41,813 nt of DNA, taken from the NCBI RefSeq assembly GCF_013302895.1, contig NZ_VJOK01000001.1:2281859-2323671 (forward strand), given 5' to 3'. Source of the DNA: Streptomyces albus subsp. chlorinus (GTDB taxonomy: Bacteria > Actinomycetota > Actinomycetes > Streptomycetales > Streptomycetaceae). Position numbers and translations under genes: made by a program. Positions 34,360-41,083 of this stretch are shown piece by piece; position 1 is the stretch's first letter, and every line of letters begins with the position of its first letter. The notes beneath the pieces were generated by a model. The model had not been told where the DNA came from. It did no database searches and saw only the letters and a list, made by a program, of their open reading frames with translations.

Positions 34360-35301
34360 CTACGCGCCCTCGGTGACCAGCCGGTGCAGCCGCTCCACCC
34401 GCTCCCGCGTCTGCTCGTCCCGCGGTACGTACACCCCCATGCGGGCGCCCTCGGCCGGGCTCAGCCACAGCCCGTGGTAGGTGAAGGACAGCATCCCCAC
34501 CAGGGGGTTGAGGAACCGCTTGCCCTTGTCCACCGCGCGGGCCACCTCGTGCCGCTGCCACAGCTCGCGGAACTCCGGCGAGGTCTGCTCCAGGCGTGCG
34601 AGCAGGGCCTTCCACGCGGGCTCCGCCAAGTGCTCGGCCATCCGGGAGCGGAAGCGGGCGACCATCAGCCGGATGGTCTCCTGGTGGTCGGGCATGGCCG
34701 TCCTCCACCCGGTGTCGGTGAAGGCCAGCCACATGCAGTTGCGGTCCTCGGCGGGCACCGCGTCCAGATCGCCGAGCAGGCGGCCATAGGTGCGGTTGTG
34801 GGCGAGGATGTCGTACCGCGCGTTCTGCACACAGGCCGGGAACGGCTCCAGCTGGGTGAGCATCTGGCGGACGCCGGGCGGCAGCGCCGTCGTCTCGGCC
34901 GCGGGCGTCGGGTCGGCGACGCCCGCGAGCGCGAACAGGTGCGCCCGCTCGCTGGCGTCCAGCATCAGCGCCCGGGAGAGGGAGTCCAGCACCTGGGCCG
35001 ACACCTGGATGTCGCGGGCCTGCTCCAGCCACGTGTACCAGGTGACGCCGACCGCCGACAGGTGCGCCACCTCCTCGCGGCGCAGCCCCGGCGTCCGGCG
35101 GCGCGGGCCGCGCGGGAGCCCGACCTGCTCGGGGGTGATCCGCTCCCGCCTGCTGCGCAGGAACGCGGCCAGTTCCTCGCGGCGCTCGCTGTCGGCGGCC
35201 CAGGCGGCGCCGGGCGCGGGCTCGGGCGTCGGCTCAGGTGCCCGCTTGTGCCGCGGCGGAGCGGCGGCCTCCGGTGACGGTGAGGGGTCGGTGACGGTCA
35301 T
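34360..35301 (-). CDS. XRE-family regulator with MmyB-like ligand-binding domain
   Basis: 313 residues. After an N-terminal Pro/Glu-rich segment (1 to about 37), an XRE HTH (about 43-105: ELAAFLRSRRERITPEQVGL, RRTPGLRREEVAHLSAVGVT and WYTWLEQARDIQVSAQVLDS) and the MmyB-like domain (about 130-300: CVQNARYDILAHNRTYGRLL, RNCMWLAFTDTGWR), which in the family binds fatty-acid-like ligands. ATG at 35301. Divergent from the MFS exporter with CTGGTACCAG-type palindromes between, so it most likely represses exporter and itself; a streptomycete MmyB-exporter module. Confidence 0.92.
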   Translation of the reverse strand: MTVTDPSPSPEAAAPPRHKRAPEPTPEPAPGAAWAADSERREELAAFLRSRRERITPEQVGLPRGPRRRTPGLRREEVAHLSAVGVTWYTWLEQARDIQVSAQVLDSLSRALMLDASERAHLFALAGVADPTPAAETTALPPGVRQMLTQLEPFPACVQNARYDILAHNRTYGRLLGDLDAVPAEDRNCMWLAFTDTGWRTAMPDHQETIRLMVARFRSRMAEHLAEPAWKALLARLEQTSPEFRELWQRHEVARAVDKGKRFLNPLVGMLSFTYHGLWLSPAEGARMGVYVPRDEQTRERVERLHRLVTEGA

Positions 35302-35302
35302 G

Positions 35303-35375
35303 CCACCAGGATGGAGCACCGCTCATTCTGGTGCCAGGTAGTCGTCATACCAGGATGAGGAGCGTCTGGTACCAG
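35303..35375. promoter_or_regulatory. CTGGTRCCAG operators between the XRE and MFS genes
   Basis: CTGGTGCCAG (35328-35337, one mismatch from a palindrome) and CTGGTACCAG (35366-35375, perfect), 38 bp centre to centre. ACCAGG half-sites also occur at 35305 and 35349, so four related sites fill the 100-bp spacer. Confidence 0.8.
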
Positions 35376-35402
35376 GCTGGCAGGTCGCTGAGGCTCGTAG
35401 CC

Positions 35403-36872
35403 ATGAGTCACGATGTCGCCACCACCCGGCCGGGTGCGGCCTCCTCCCCCGGTACCGGGTCCACGCGGCCGCCCTCTCCCGCGGCCGGTACGGAGCTGCG
35501 CCCGCTCGGCCTGTTCACGCTGCTGCTGGGCGCCGCCCTGCCCATGATCGATTTCTTCGTCGTCAACGTCGCGTTCCCGGGCATCGAGAGCGACCTCGAC
35601 GCCTCCCCCGCCGCCCTGGAGATGGTCGTCGCCAGCTACGCCGTCGCCTACGCCGCCCTGCTCGTCCCCGGCGGACGGCTCGGCGACACCTACGGACGGC
35701 GCAAGCTCTTCCTGTGGGGCGTCGCCGCCTTCGGCCTCACCTCGCTCGCCTGCGGCTCCGCACCCGGCGTGTGGTGGCTGGTCGGCGCCCGGCTCGCCCA
35801 GGGCGCCGCCTCCGCACTGCTGTTCCCGCAGGTCCTCGCCACGATCCACGCCACCACCCAGGGGCGCTCCCGGGCCCGCGCCATCGGCCTGTTCGGCTCG
35901 GTCGGCGGCATCTCCATGGTCACCGGCCAGGTACTCGGCGGGGTACTGGTCGCCGCCGACCTGGCGGGCACCGGATGGCGGATGATCTTCCTGATCAACG
36001 TGCCCGTCGTCGTGGTCGCCCTGGCACTCGGACTGCGCACCGTCCCCGACAGCCGTTCGGCCTCCCCCGCACGCGGAGACGTGGCCGGAGCGGTGCTGCT
36101 GGCCTGCGGGCTCACCGCCCTGCTGCTCCCGCTGACGGAGGGCCGCGCGGCGGGCTGGCCCTGGTGGTCGCTGCTCCTGCTGGCCGCCGCGTGCGTACTG
36201 GCCTGGGCCTTCCTCACCGTCGAACGCCGCGAGGAACGGGCCGGCCGCAGTCCGCTGCTGCCGCCCTCACTGCTGCGGGAGCCGGGCGTACGGCGCGGAC
36301 TGCTGGCCGGGGCGCCGATCTTCCTGGGCTTCAGCAGCTTCATGTTCGAGAGCGCGCTGGTGTGGCAACACGGATTGCGTTTCGGCGCGTTGACGGCGGG
36401 CCTCACGCTGGTCCCCATGGGCCTGGCACAGTTCGCCGCCTCCATGTCCGCGCCCCGGGTGACCGAACGCCTCGGCACCGGACGCGTACTGGCGCTCAGC
36501 GCCGTGGTGCAGACAGCCGGACTGGGAACCCTGCTGCTGGCCCTGCTCGCGGCGTGGCCCGGCCTGTCACCGCTCGCCCTCGCCCCGGGCCTGCTGCTGT
36601 GCGGACTGGGACAGGGGCTCCAACTGCCCACCTACTACCGCGTCCTGCTCTCCGGCGTCCCCGCCGCCCGGGCCAGTGCCGGCAGCGGCCTGGCCGCCAC
36701 CGCCCAGCAGTCCGGTCTCGCCCTGGGCGTGGCCACCCTCGGCTCCCTCTTCCTCGCCCTGACCCCGCACCTGGGCATGCGGGAAGCCTTCGCCGCCGTC
36801 CTGGCCGTCCAGGCGTGCGGCCTGCTGCTGCTCGCCGTCATCGGCCTGCGGATGCCGCGCCCCGCGGACTGA
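35403..36872 (+). CDS. MFS exporter, DHA2 family (EmrB/QacA-like, 14 TM)
   Basis: 489 residues with 14 predicted hydrophobic segments. Motif A GGRLGDTYGRRKLF after TM2, motif C-like GQVLGG in TM5 (VGGISMVTGQVLGGVLVAAD), and Asp at TM1 (LLLGAALPMIDFFVVNVAFP), all as in DHA2 drug/proton antiporters. Exports small toxic compounds; substrate unknown, not obviously linked to a biosynthetic cluster. ATG at 35403. Probably repressed by the divergent MmyB-type regulator. Its last 306 nt (36567-36872) are overlapped in antisense by the reading frame of the ATP-binding protein gene. Confidence 0.93.
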   Translation: MSHDVATTRPGAASSPGTGSTRPPSPAAGTELRPLGLFTLLLGAALPMIDFFVVNVAFPGIESDLDASPAALEMVVASYAVAYAALLVPGGRLGDTYGRRKLFLWGVAAFGLTSLACGSAPGVWWLVGARLAQGAASALLFPQVLATIHATTQGRSRARAIGLFGSVGGISMVTGQVLGGVLVAADLAGTGWRMIFLINVPVVVVALALGLRTVPDSRSASPARGDVAGAVLLACGLTALLLPLTEGRAAGWPWWSLLLLAAACVLAWAFLTVERREERAGRSPLLPPSLLREPGVRRGLLAGAPIFLGFSSFMFESALVWQHGLRFGALTAGLTLVPMGLAQFAASMSAPRVTERLGTGRVLALSAVVQTAGLGTLLLALLAAWPGLSPLALAPGLLLCGLGQGLQLPTYYRVLLSGVPAARASAGSGLAATAQQSGLALGVATLGSLFLALTPHLGMREAFAAVLAVQACGLLLLAVIGLRMPRPAD

Positions 36873-37301
36873 GGACGCGGACCCTTCCTCCTGGTTGCCG
36901 GCGGCCCCGCTCACCGCGAGATGGACCCACACCGTCTTGCCCGGCCCCGAGCGGGGCCGCACCCCCCACGCCTGCGCGAGCGCGTCGACGAGCAGTAATC
37001 CCCGGCCGGACGTCTCCTCGGGCCCGGGCTTCCGGAGTTCCGGCATCCGCCACTCGAAGGAGTCGGACACCTCCAGCACGAGGACGCCCGCGCGGCGGCG
37101 CAGTGCCAGCTCGAAGTAGTCCCCGATCCCCCGCGCGGCGTGGGCGACCACATTGGTCGCCAACTCACTGGTGACGAGCGCCGCCTCCTCCGCGAGGTGC
37201 CCGAGCTTCCACTCTCTGAGCACCTGCTCCACATGCCTCCGCGCTCTCGGCACGGACGCCGCACGGATACGGAACCTCACGACTGCTGTTCGCCCGGTCA
37301 T
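36567..37301 (-). CDS. ATP-binding (HATPase_c_2, anti-sigma-like) regulatory protein with unusual C-terminal extension
   Basis: 244 residues. Residues 1 to about 133 form the usual GHKL/HATPase_c_2 domain of small Streptomyces regulators (N box ALVTSELATNVVAHAARGIG; G1 box region VSDSFEWRMPE; G2 SGRGLLLVDALAQAWGVRP; end KTVWVHLAV). Such proteins are normally about 140 residues. Here no stop follows: translation runs about 110 more codons as Gln/Gly/Glu-rich sequence entirely or mostly antisense to the MFS gene. ATG at 37301. Partner of the WhiJ-like XRE and DUF397 genes, which lie divergent. The long form may be real or a lost stop (mutation or frameshift). Confidence 0.78.
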   Translation of the reverse strand: MTGRTAVVRFRIRAASVPRARRHVEQVLREWKLGHLAEEAALVTSELATNVVAHAARGIGDYFELALRRRAGVLVLEVSDSFEWRMPELRKPGPEETSGRGLLLVDALAQAWGVRPRSGPGKTVWVHLAVSGAAGNQEEGSASSVRGARHPQADDGEQQQAARLDGQDGGEGFPHAQVRGQGEEEGAEGGHAQGETGLLGGGGQAAAGTGPGGGDAGEQDAVVGGQLEPLSQSAQQQARGEGER

Positions 37302-37399
37302 TGGGCCTCCGGGGGCGGCTCGATGGAATGGGACTCACTTTGCGTGCCGTACCGCACGCGCTGCGTGACGGATCTCACGCTACGGCGCAATGTCGGTTC

Positions 37400-37431
37400 T
37401 TGGCAAGTGAGCGAATTGGCAAGCTTGCCAG
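37400..37431. promoter_or_regulatory. palindrome TGGCAAGCTTGCCA plus a TTGGCAAG half-site
   Basis: TTGGCAAG at 37400-37407 and 37416-37423 (direct, 16-nt period), and CTTGCCAG (37424-37431) makes a perfect 14-bp palindrome (37417-37430) with the second. It sits between the divergent ATPase-protein and XRE genes, 78 nt upstream of the XRE ATG, the probable WhiJ-like operator. Confidence 0.75.
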
Positions 37432-37508
37432 TCACACTGAGTCTCAAACTCCTGTCCCAGTCGGCCGGTTGCCGTGCAGACTTGGGAAAGCACAGATGGG
37501 GAGGACAC

Positions 37509-38384
37509 ATGCCCTCGGACCGGAAGCCCACCATGCGCGGCAGGCGGCTCGGCTCCGCCCTGCGGCAGTACAGGCTGGCCGCGAAACTCGACCAGGAGCA
37601 CGCGGCCGAGGCGCTGGGCTGCTCGACGGCGAAGATAAGCCGCATCGAGTCCGGGGCGAACTGCGCCCGCGTCGCGGAAGTCCGCTACCTGCTGGACCTC
37701 TACGAGGTGAAAGACAGGACGACCCGGTCCCAGCTCGAACGACTGGCCCGCAGCGCGACCAAGCGCGGCTGGTGGGTCAACCAGCCCGTGCCTGTCCCGG
37801 ACAAGCTGGGTGACTACCTCGCGCTGGAATCCGACGTCACGTTCATCCGCACCTGGCAGACGGCGCTGGTACCAGGGCTGTTGCAGACGGCGGAGTACAC
37901 CAGAGCGCTGACCACCGCGAATCCCGCGATCGAGGACGAGGCGGAAGTGGACCTCGTGGTGTCGGTGCGCCAGGAACGGCGCAAACAGTTCCTGGCTTCC
38001 GGCGCCCGGCTGGCCGCCGTGATCTGGGAACCCGCCCTCACTTCGTCCATGTCCAGCCCCAAGACCCACCGGGCCCAACTACTCGACCTGCTGTGGCTCC
38101 AGCAGCAGCCGTTGATCACCTTGCAGGTGCTGCCCCTGAACGAATGGGCGGCGGCAACGAACGCGCCACCGTTTGTCATGCTGTCCTACGACGGGGAGTG
38201 GGCACCCTCCGCGGTCGTCCAGGACACGCACCAGGAGAGCGTCGTCCTGGAGGACGACCACCTCACAGCTCTCTACGGACACACCTTCGACACCCTGCGG
38301 TCCGCCGCACTGACACCTGAACAATCCCGCGACTTCATCCAGAAGCTCATCACCACCATCCCCCAGGAAGGCGAACCCACGTGA
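37509..38384 (+). CDS. WhiJ-like XRE regulator with DUF5753 domain
   Basis: 291 residues. N-terminal XRE HTH about 10-70 (RRLGSALRQYRLAAKLDQEH, AAEALGCSTAKISRIESGAN), then the DUF5753 domain about 100-280 (IRTWQTALVPGLLQTAEYTR, VVSVRQERRKQFL, WLQQQPLITLQVLPLNEW, FVMLSYDGEWAPSAVVQD). Members of this group, such as WhiJ, pair with small DUF397 proteins and HATPase proteins and influence development in Streptomyces. ATG with GGGAGGA 5-11 nt upstream. Overlaps the DUF397 gene by 4 nt (GTGA). Confidence 0.92.
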   Translation: MPSDRKPTMRGRRLGSALRQYRLAAKLDQEHAAEALGCSTAKISRIESGANCARVAEVRYLLDLYEVKDRTTRSQLERLARSATKRGWWVNQPVPVPDKLGDYLALESDVTFIRTWQTALVPGLLQTAEYTRALTTANPAIEDEAEVDLVVSVRQERRKQFLASGARLAAVIWEPALTSSMSSPKTHRAQLLDLLWLQQQPLITLQVLPLNEWAAATNAPPFVMLSYDGEWAPSAVVQDTHQESVVLEDDHLTALYGHTFDTLRSAALTPEQSRDFIQKLITTIPQEGEPT

Positions 38385-38587
38385 ACAGCAAGAGCATCGT
38401 CAGCCCCTTCTCCAAGTCGTCGTACTCCGGCGGGGGTACGGCCAATGAATGTGTGGAGGTGGCCCACACCTCGGACGGAGGGCGGGCCGTCCGTGACAGC
38501 AAGGAGCCCGGGCGCGGGGTGGCGCACTTCGCGCCGGGGGCGTGGCGGGCGTTCCTCACCCACCTGAACCGGACGCAGGCCCTGTAA
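38381..38587 (+). CDS. DUF397 (BldB/AbaA-like) small protein
   Basis: 68 residues. Typical DUF397 pattern: FSKSSYSGGGTANECVEVAH, then AVRDSKEP and HFAPGAWRAFLTHL. DUF397 proteins act with XRE-DUF5753 regulators, apparently by binding them. GTG start overlaps the regulator's TGA. With the divergent HATPase gene this makes the known three-part developmental module. The stop region is repeated once: CCCTGTAACCGCACC (38580-38594) and CCCCGTAACCACTCC (38595-38609) agree at 12 of 15, each with TAA. Confidence 0.9.
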   Translation: MNSKSIVSPFSKSSYSGGGTANECVEVAHTSDGGRAVRDSKEPGRGVAHFAPGAWRAFLTHLNRTQAL

Positions 38588-38609
38588 CCGCACCCCCCGT
38601 AACCACTCC
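38580..38609 (+). repeat. 15-nt tandem repeat spanning the DUF397 stop codon
   Basis: Two 15-nt copies, 12 of 15 identical, both holding TAA. C-rich sequence makes chance similarity more likely than in the other cases. Confidence 0.45.
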
Positions 38610-38617
38610 CCCAGCAG

Positions 38618-38631
38618 ACCGACCGGTCGGT
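38618..38631. promoter_or_regulatory. perfect palindrome ACCGACCGGTCGGT, possible TetR operator
   Basis: 14-bp perfect palindrome of the ACCGACCGGTCGGT type seen in TetR-family operators; no TetR gene is next to it. The downstream membrane protein gene starts at 38778. Confidence 0.55.
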
Positions 38632-38691
38632 TCCTCTCGCACACATCCCCCACGTCCCGCACGTGCCGCACGTGCCCGCAGAGGAACAACA

Positions 38692-38729
38692 CCAACTCGC
38701 CCCCCTACCCCGGTAGGGGGGCGAGTTGG
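38692..38729 (+). terminator. very strong hairpin upstream of the membrane protein gene
   Basis: Left arm 38692-38709, loop CC, right arm 38712-38729: an 18-bp perfect stem. No T run on the plus strand (GCTCC follows), so it may be the terminator of the DUF397 operon or a site for the next promoter. Just upstream are two CCGCACGTG repeats (38657-38676). Confidence 0.7.
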
Positions 38730-38764
38730 CTCCGTGGTGTGACGTGCGGCGGGCCGTCGCTCCC

Positions 38765-38770
38765 TAGCGT
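38765..38770 (+). promoter_or_regulatory. -10 of a leaderless promoter for the membrane protein gene
   Basis: TAGCGT, 7 nt, ATG 38778; the same arrangement as at 20546. TGACGT (38740-38745) is a possible but distant -35. Confidence 0.45.
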
Positions 38771-38777
38771 TCCGGGC

Positions 38778-39398
38778 ATGAGCCTTCCGCACGGTACCCG
38801 CACCTCCGCCCCCACGACGTCCCCCTCCCCCTCCCCCTCGCCCTCGCCCTCACCGGCGGGCCGACGGTCCGCGTTCGCGCCGGCCTTCTGGCGGCGGCAG
38901 GGGCGGCGCGTCGGCACGGGGCTCGTCCTGCTGCCCCTGGGGGTGTACGCGGGTGCCGCCGCGCTCGTCGGACGGACCGGGGCGGCCCGCCGGGCGCTGC
39001 GCGCGGAAGCCGGCCCGCAGAGCCCGTCCGCGGGACCTGTGCGCGTGGTGGCGCACTCCGCGATGACGGCGCTCCTGGGGGTGCTGGCCGTGCTGCCGGC
39101 CGGGCTGCTCGTGCTGTTCGTCGCCCGCGGCGTGCTGTACGGGTTCGTGGACGACGGCCCCTATGACACCTCGTGGGGCGGCCCCACCAGGGCGGGTGCC
39201 TGGCTCGCGCACTTCGCGGTGAGCGTGCCGTTCGCCGCCGCCGCGCTGGCGCTGCTGGCCGGTCTGGCCGGGCTCCAGCGTCGGGCGACCGCGCCGCTGC
39301 GCGGGGAGCGCCGGCCCGGATGGGTGCTGCCGGTGATGCTGCTGGGCTGCGTGGCGGGCGCGCTGTTCACGGTCGCGTTCGTGCACCAGCTGAACTGA
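38778..39398 (+). CDS. small integral membrane protein of unknown function
   Basis: 206 residues. An N-terminal Ser/Pro repeat TSPSPSPSPSPSPAGRR (about 13-30, encoded by CCCTCC/CCCTCG hexamers) is followed by four hydrophobic segments: LVLLPLGVYAGAAALVG, MTALLGVLAVLPAGLLVLFV, VSVPFAAAALALLAGLAGL and VLPVMLLGCVAGALFTVAFV. No catalytic motif and no family I recognise. The loop GFVDDGPYDTSWGGPTRAG between TM2 and TM3 is distinctive and probably outside the membrane. The ATG has no Shine-Dalgarno; promoter TAGCGT-N7-ATG. Confidence 0.75.
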   Translation: MSLPHGTRTSAPTTSPSPSPSPSPSPAGRRSAFAPAFWRRQGRRVGTGLVLLPLGVYAGAAALVGRTGAARRALRAEAGPQSPSAGPVRVVAHSAMTALLGVLAVLPAGLLVLFVARGVLYGFVDDGPYDTSWGGPTRAGAWLAHFAVSVPFAAAALALLAGLAGLQRRATAPLRGERRPGWVLPVMLLGCVAGALFTVAFVHQLN

Positions 39399-39455
39399 GC
39401 CGTGCCGTCAGACGCCTGACGGCGGGCGCCCCGCCACCAAGCGCCCTTCCGCAAG

Positions 39456-39500
39456 GCACCGTGCCGTCAAAGCGGTGCCGTCGGGAGCGGTGCCGTCAGG
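39456..39500 (-). repeat. 15-nt tandem repeat spanning the stop of the OYE-like gene
   Basis: AGCGGTGCCGTCAGG (39486-39500), AGCGGTGCCGTCGGG (39471-39485) and a decayed GCACCGTGCCGTCAA (39456-39470). On the minus strand the first holds the TGA stop (39496-39498); the second has CGA there and the third TGA. Confidence 0.8.
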
Positions 39501-40596
39501 AGCGGTGGTACTGGATCGGGCGGCGGGGTTCGGCGCCCAGTTCCGCCGCCGCCTCGTTCGCCCAGTACGGGCGGCGCAGCAGTTCACGGCCCAGCAGGAC
39601 CGCGTCGGCCTGTCCGGAGGCGACGATCTCGTCGGCCTGCCGAGGCTCGGTGATCAGGCCCACGGCGCCGACGCGCATGTCGGTCTCCTTCTTGACCCGC
39701 TCGGCGAACGGCACCTGGTAGCCGGGGGCGGCCTCGATGCGGGCGTCGGGCGCGTTGCCGCCGGTGGAGGTGTCGAGCAGATCGACGCCGCGCGCCAGCA
39801 GTTCCTTGGCGAAGCGGACGGTGTCGTCGCCGGTCCAGCCCTCGCGGCCGTCCTCGGGGTTCTCCGTCAGCCAGTCGGTGGCGGAGATGCGGAAGAACAG
39901 CGGGAGTTCCTCGGGCCACACCGCGCGTACGGCGTCGACGACCTCCAGCGCGAAGCGCGTACGGCCCTCGAAGGAGCCGCCGTACGCGTCGGTGCGGCGG
40001 TTGGAGAACGGCGAGAGGAACTCGTTGATCAGGTAGCCGTGGGCGCCGTGGATCTCCACGACCTTGAACCCGGCCGCGTGTGCGCGGCGGGCGCTGTCGG
40101 CGAACTGCCGCACCAGTGCGGCGATGTCGTCGTGGGACAGCTCGGTGGGCGTGGTGTGCCGCTGGTCGAACGGCACCGGGCTGGGGGCGACCGGCTGCCA
40201 GCCGTGGTCGCGGCCGGGGGCGAGGGGCCCTCCGCGCTCCACCCAGGTGCGCTCGGTGGACGCCTTGCGGCCGGCGTGCGCGAGCTGGATGCCGGGGACG
40301 GTGCCCTGCTCGGACAGGAAGCGGGTGACGCGGGCGAAGGCCTCCTGCTGGCGGTCGTTCCACAGGCCCAGGTCGTAGGGGCTGATCCGGCCCTCCGGGG
40401 TCACCGCCGTCGCCTCGGTGAGGGCGAGGCCCAGGCCGCCGACGGCGCGCGAGCCGAGGTGGGTCAGGTGCCAGTCGGTCGGTACGCCCTGCTCGGGTCC
40501 CTCGGGTGCGGCGGAGTACTGGCACATCGGCGCCATCCAGACGCGGTTGGGCACGGTCACCGACCGCAGGGTGAGGGGCTCGAACAGTGCGCTCAC
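39496..40596 (-). CDS. NADH:flavin oxidoreductase, Old Yellow Enzyme class (YqjM-like)
   Basis: 366 residues. FMN TIM barrel that reduces activated C=C bonds with NADPH. Markers: RVWMAPMCQYSA with the Cys (25) typical of the thermophilic-like YqjM class, PGIQLAHAGRKAS, EIHGAHGYLINEFLSPFSNR with the paired His, GGSFEGRTRFALEVVDAVR, and VGLITEPRQADEIVASGQAD at the phosphate site. The GTG at 40596 is taken: GGAGAG lies 6 nt upstream. An in-frame TTG at 40608 falls on the Shine-Dalgarno and is rejected. Divergent from an ArsR-type regulator, a usual arrangement. Confidence 0.92.
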   Translation of the reverse strand: MSALFEPLTLRSVTVPNRVWMAPMCQYSAAPEGPEQGVPTDWHLTHLGSRAVGGLGLALTEATAVTPEGRISPYDLGLWNDRQQEAFARVTRFLSEQGTVPGIQLAHAGRKASTERTWVERGGPLAPGRDHGWQPVAPSPVPFDQRHTTPTELSHDDIAALVRQFADSARRAHAAGFKVVEIHGAHGYLINEFLSPFSNRRTDAYGGSFEGRTRFALEVVDAVRAVWPEELPLFFRISATDWLTENPEDGREGWTGDDTVRFAKELLARGVDLLDTSTGGNAPDARIEAAPGYQVPFAERVKKETDMRVGAVGLITEPRQADEIVASGQADAVLLGRELLRRPYWANEAAAELGAEPRRPIQYHRS

Positions 40597-40634
40597 GGCG
40601 CTCTCCAATCGGTCAGGGGGTCTCGGCGTGAATC

Positions 40635-40648
40635 ACGGTAACGACCGT
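40635..40648. promoter_or_regulatory. inverted repeat ACGGT-AACG-ACCGT
   Basis: Perfect 5-bp arms with 4-bp spacer, next to a CGTAGTACG palindrome (40646-40654), in the divergent spacer between the OYE-like and ArsR genes; likely ArsR operator. Confidence 0.55.
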
Positions 40649-40681
40649 AGTACGAGACCTGTCAAATTATGGCGCCTCCCG

Positions 40682-40687
40682 TACCAT
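40682..40687 (+). promoter_or_regulatory. -10 of a leaderless promoter for the ArsR-type regulator
   Basis: TACCAT, 6 nt, GTG at 40694. TGTCAA (40660-40665) is at 16-nt spacing as the -35. Confidence 0.5.
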
Positions 40688-40693
40688 GGCCGC

Positions 40694-41053
40694 GTGCCGA
40701 CCACCACCGCCGTACGCCGACTCCCCCACCCCGCGCGGGAGGAGATCCGCCTGGAGAACGTGCTGCACGCCTTCGCCGATCCGGTGCGGCTGCGTATCGT
40801 CACCACCCTGAGCGCCTACGGCGAGGGGGACGACAGCGGCGCCACCTGCTCCCAGATCGAGCTGCCCGTCTCCACCTCGACCGCCACCCACCACTTCCGG
40901 GTGCTGCGCGAGGCCGGCGTCATCAACCAGTGCTACCGGGGCACCGCGAAGATCAACTGCCTGCGCCGCGCCGACCTCGAGGCCCGCTTCCCGGGCCTGC
41001 TGAGCGCGGTCCTGCGGGCCGCCACGTCGCAGGTTTCCGCAAACCGGAGGTGA
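40694..41053 (+). CDS. ArsR-family transcriptional regulator
   Basis: 119 residues. Winged HTH: ENVLHAFADPVRLRIVTTLS, SQIELPVSTSTATHHFRVLR (recognition helix), EAGVINQCYRGTAKINCLRR (wing). No metal-binding ELCVC-type motif, so it is not an arsenic or zinc sensor; the Cys residues that are present do not fit. The GTG at 40694 is leaderless. It probably controls the divergent OYE-like gene; the inverted repeats at 40635-40654 are the expected site. Confidence 0.9.
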   Translation: MPTTTAVRRLPHPAREEIRLENVLHAFADPVRLRIVTTLSAYGEGDDSGATCSQIELPVSTSTATHHFRVLREAGVINQCYRGTAKINCLRRADLEARFPGLLSAVLRAATSQVSANRR

Positions 41054-41083
41054 GCGGCGCGGTCGGTCTGCCAGGGTTCGGGG

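Noticed and set aside
35327..35402. Long upstream reading of the MFS gene from 35331
   Set aside because: It would translate through the CTGGTACCAG operator; the ATG at 35403 matches the family start better.
36855..36885. CGCGGAC repeated across the MFS stop (13-nt period)
   Set aside because: Only a 7-bp match in GC-rich DNA; too weak to count as another stop-spanning duplication.
40597..40608. TTG start at 40608 for the OYE-like gene
   Set aside because: The TTG lies in the Shine-Dalgarno (TTGGAGAG) of the GTG at 40596, which gives the usual family N-terminus.
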